From the NCBI GenBank assembly GCA_913056285.1, contig CAJXNE010000107.1:1-7372 (forward strand): 7,372 nt of DNA, written 5' to 3'. The notes under the pieces were generated by a model that saw only the letters and a list, made by a program, of their open reading frames with translations, was not told where the DNA came from and searched no databases. The number at the start of each line of letters is the position of its first letter. Positions within the stretch are counted from its first letter, which is position 1. This stretch comes from an uncultured Zetaproteobacteria bacterium. Its GTDB lineage: Bacteria; Pseudomonadota; Zetaproteobacteria; Mariprofundales; Mariprofundaceae. This document shows, piece after piece, positions 6,913 through 7,372 of the stretch. A program made the translations under genes and the position numbers.

Positions 6913-7194
6913 ATGGTCAAGCATATCGTGATGTGGCAATTGAGAGACAAGGCCGAAGGTGCAGAAATCAAAGTGCGTCTGGATGCACTGGCAGGCAAGA
7001 TTCCCGGTTTGCTTAGTATTGAAGTCGGCATTGATTTTCTTGAATCTGAACAGTCTGCCGATCTGGTGCTCATTGCAGAATTGGAAAATCGTCAGGCTCT
7101 TGAAGTATATCAGAATCATCCTGAACATCAGGCGGTAGGAACGCTGGTCAAAGCAGCTGCCATCGCCCGGACAGTGATCGATTACGAAATCTAG
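6913..7194 (+). CDS. Dabb-domain (stress-responsive alpha/beta barrel) protein, 93 aa
   Basis: A small single-domain protein matching the Dabb family (dimeric alpha+beta barrel, Pfam PF07876). The signature N-terminal strand MVKHIVMWQL with conserved His4, the middle PGLLSIEVGIDF (31-42), the strand ADLVLIAEL (49-57), and the typical ALEVYQNHPEHQAV (62-75, with Y66, H69 and H72) are all present. Members range from stress proteins to plant polyketide cyclases, so sequence alone does not give the substrate. No signal peptide is seen; cytoplasmic. The start at ATG 6913 is chosen over the in-frame ATG 6874 because the family N-terminus begins here and AAGGGGAAAG (6901-6910) is a strong ribosome binding site. 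It begins 10 bases after the sppA stop and is the last gene of the operon. The same fold occurs in heme-handling proteins (IsdG-type monooxygenases, HemQ), but a link to heme here is inference from position only. Confidence 0.9.
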   Translation: MVKHIVMWQLRDKAEGAEIKVRLDALAGKIPGLLSIEVGIDFLESEQSADLVLIAELENRQALEVYQNHPEHQAVGTLVKAAAIARTVIDYEI

Positions 7195-7220
7195 GTTCAA
7201 CTTGTAAGTAAATCATCTCG

Positions 7221-7271
7221 CCACAGACCACTGCAGTATCCAGGCAGGTTCAACAATTGCACTGTGGTTTT
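7221..7271 (+). terminator. Weak candidate terminator after the operon
   Basis: CCACAG (7221-7226) pairs with CTGTGG (7262-7267), and TTTT (7268-7271) follows. An alternative pairing is ACCAC+TGCA (7227-7235) with TGCA..GTGGT (7258-7268). The loop is long (about 35 bases) and the T tract short, so it is a poor intrinsic terminator, but it is the only plausible rightward stop between the last gene and the end of the window. Confidence 0.25.
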
Positions 7272-7293
7272 GAAGAGAGAAAAAGCAGGACGC

Positions 7294-7313
7294 AAAAAAA
7301 TCAAACCATGATT
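7294..7313 (-). terminator. Weak candidate leftward terminator
   Basis: Read on the minus strand, AATCA (7313-7309) pairs with TGATT (7303-7299) around a five-base loop, and the T run continues to 7294. The stem is short and AT-rich (5 bp). It could stop transcription from a convergent gene lying to the right of the window, which cannot be checked here. Confidence 0.25.
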
Positions 7314-7372
7314 GATAAAGTCGTAAAAAGTCCGTCCATGGCCTTTTTACTTCACGGAAAGCGAAAAGTGCG
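7308..7372. repeat. Hairpin-forming intergenic segment, possible dispersed repeat (truncated at edge)
   Basis: GTAAAAAG (7323-7330) and CTTTTTAC (7343-7350) form a perfect 8-bp inverted repeat around a 12-base loop holding the palindrome CCATGG (7336-7341). A competing pair, TCCGT (7331-7335) with ACGGA (7354-7358), overlaps it. The composition (AAAAAGTCC, CTTTTTAC, GGAAAGCGAAAAGTG) differs from the genes alongside and resembles the short palindromic elements found many times between genes in some proteobacteria; that resemblance is an impression and was not searched. An open frame starting at ATG 7308 runs off the window but has no family likeness. Confidence 0.4.

Noticed and set aside
7193..7254. 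Nine-base direct repeat AGGTTCAAC at 7193-7201 and 7246-7254, as a possible target duplication or attachment site
   Set aside because: Only 53 bases separate the copies, no mobile-element gene lies between, and one copy overlaps the stop codon of the Dabb gene; chance is sufficient.
7308..7372. A new gene beginning MIDKVVKSPSMAF at the right edge
   Set aside because: The stretch is cut by the window edge, has no clear ribosome binding site, and its sequence is better explained by inverted repeats.

Overview
The window is ordinary chromosomal DNA from a Gram-negative bacterium, most likely a proteobacterium. The HemX and HemY membrane proteins are characteristic of beta- and gamma-proteobacteria and related lineages, and SppA is the long, two-domain 67K type. 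Nothing in the window settles the class. A beta-, gamma- or zetaproteobacterium all fit, and I make no species call.

Layout. Positions 1-93 carry no gene, only a bulged hairpin. A 260-residue protein of unknown function is encoded on the minus strand (94-876), with a good ribosome binding site and a plausible promoter. A 120-bp divergent intergenic region separates it from a tight six-gene plus-strand operon that fills almost all the rest: hemD (uroporphyrinogen-III synthase), hemB (porphobilinogen synthase, Cys-rich Zn type), hemX-like, hemY, sppA (signal peptide peptidase) and a small Dabb-domain protein. Depending on the starts chosen, junctions run from a 4-base overlap to a gap of about 16 bases, so the genes are almost certainly co-transcribed. 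The last 178 bp hold no clear gene, but do contain several small inverted repeats and a hairpin-forming segment that resembles a dispersed intergenic repeat.

How the genes work together. HemB condenses two 5-aminolevulinate molecules to porphobilinogen. HemC, not in this window, would polymerise four of these to hydroxymethylbilane, and HemD closes and inverts ring D to give uroporphyrinogen III. HemX and HemY are inner-membrane proteins that travel with this pathway in many proteobacteria, HemY having TPR-like repeats. SppA degrades cleaved signal peptides in the membrane. The terminal Dabb protein has a small alpha/beta-barrel fold of unknown role here.

Most notable points: hemC is absent from its usual place before hemD and hemB sits between hemD and hemX; a perfect 20-bp palindrome lies inside hemD; a Dabb protein is attached to a heme operon; and the right edge has a repeat-like element. 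I found no strong evidence of a wholly new system.
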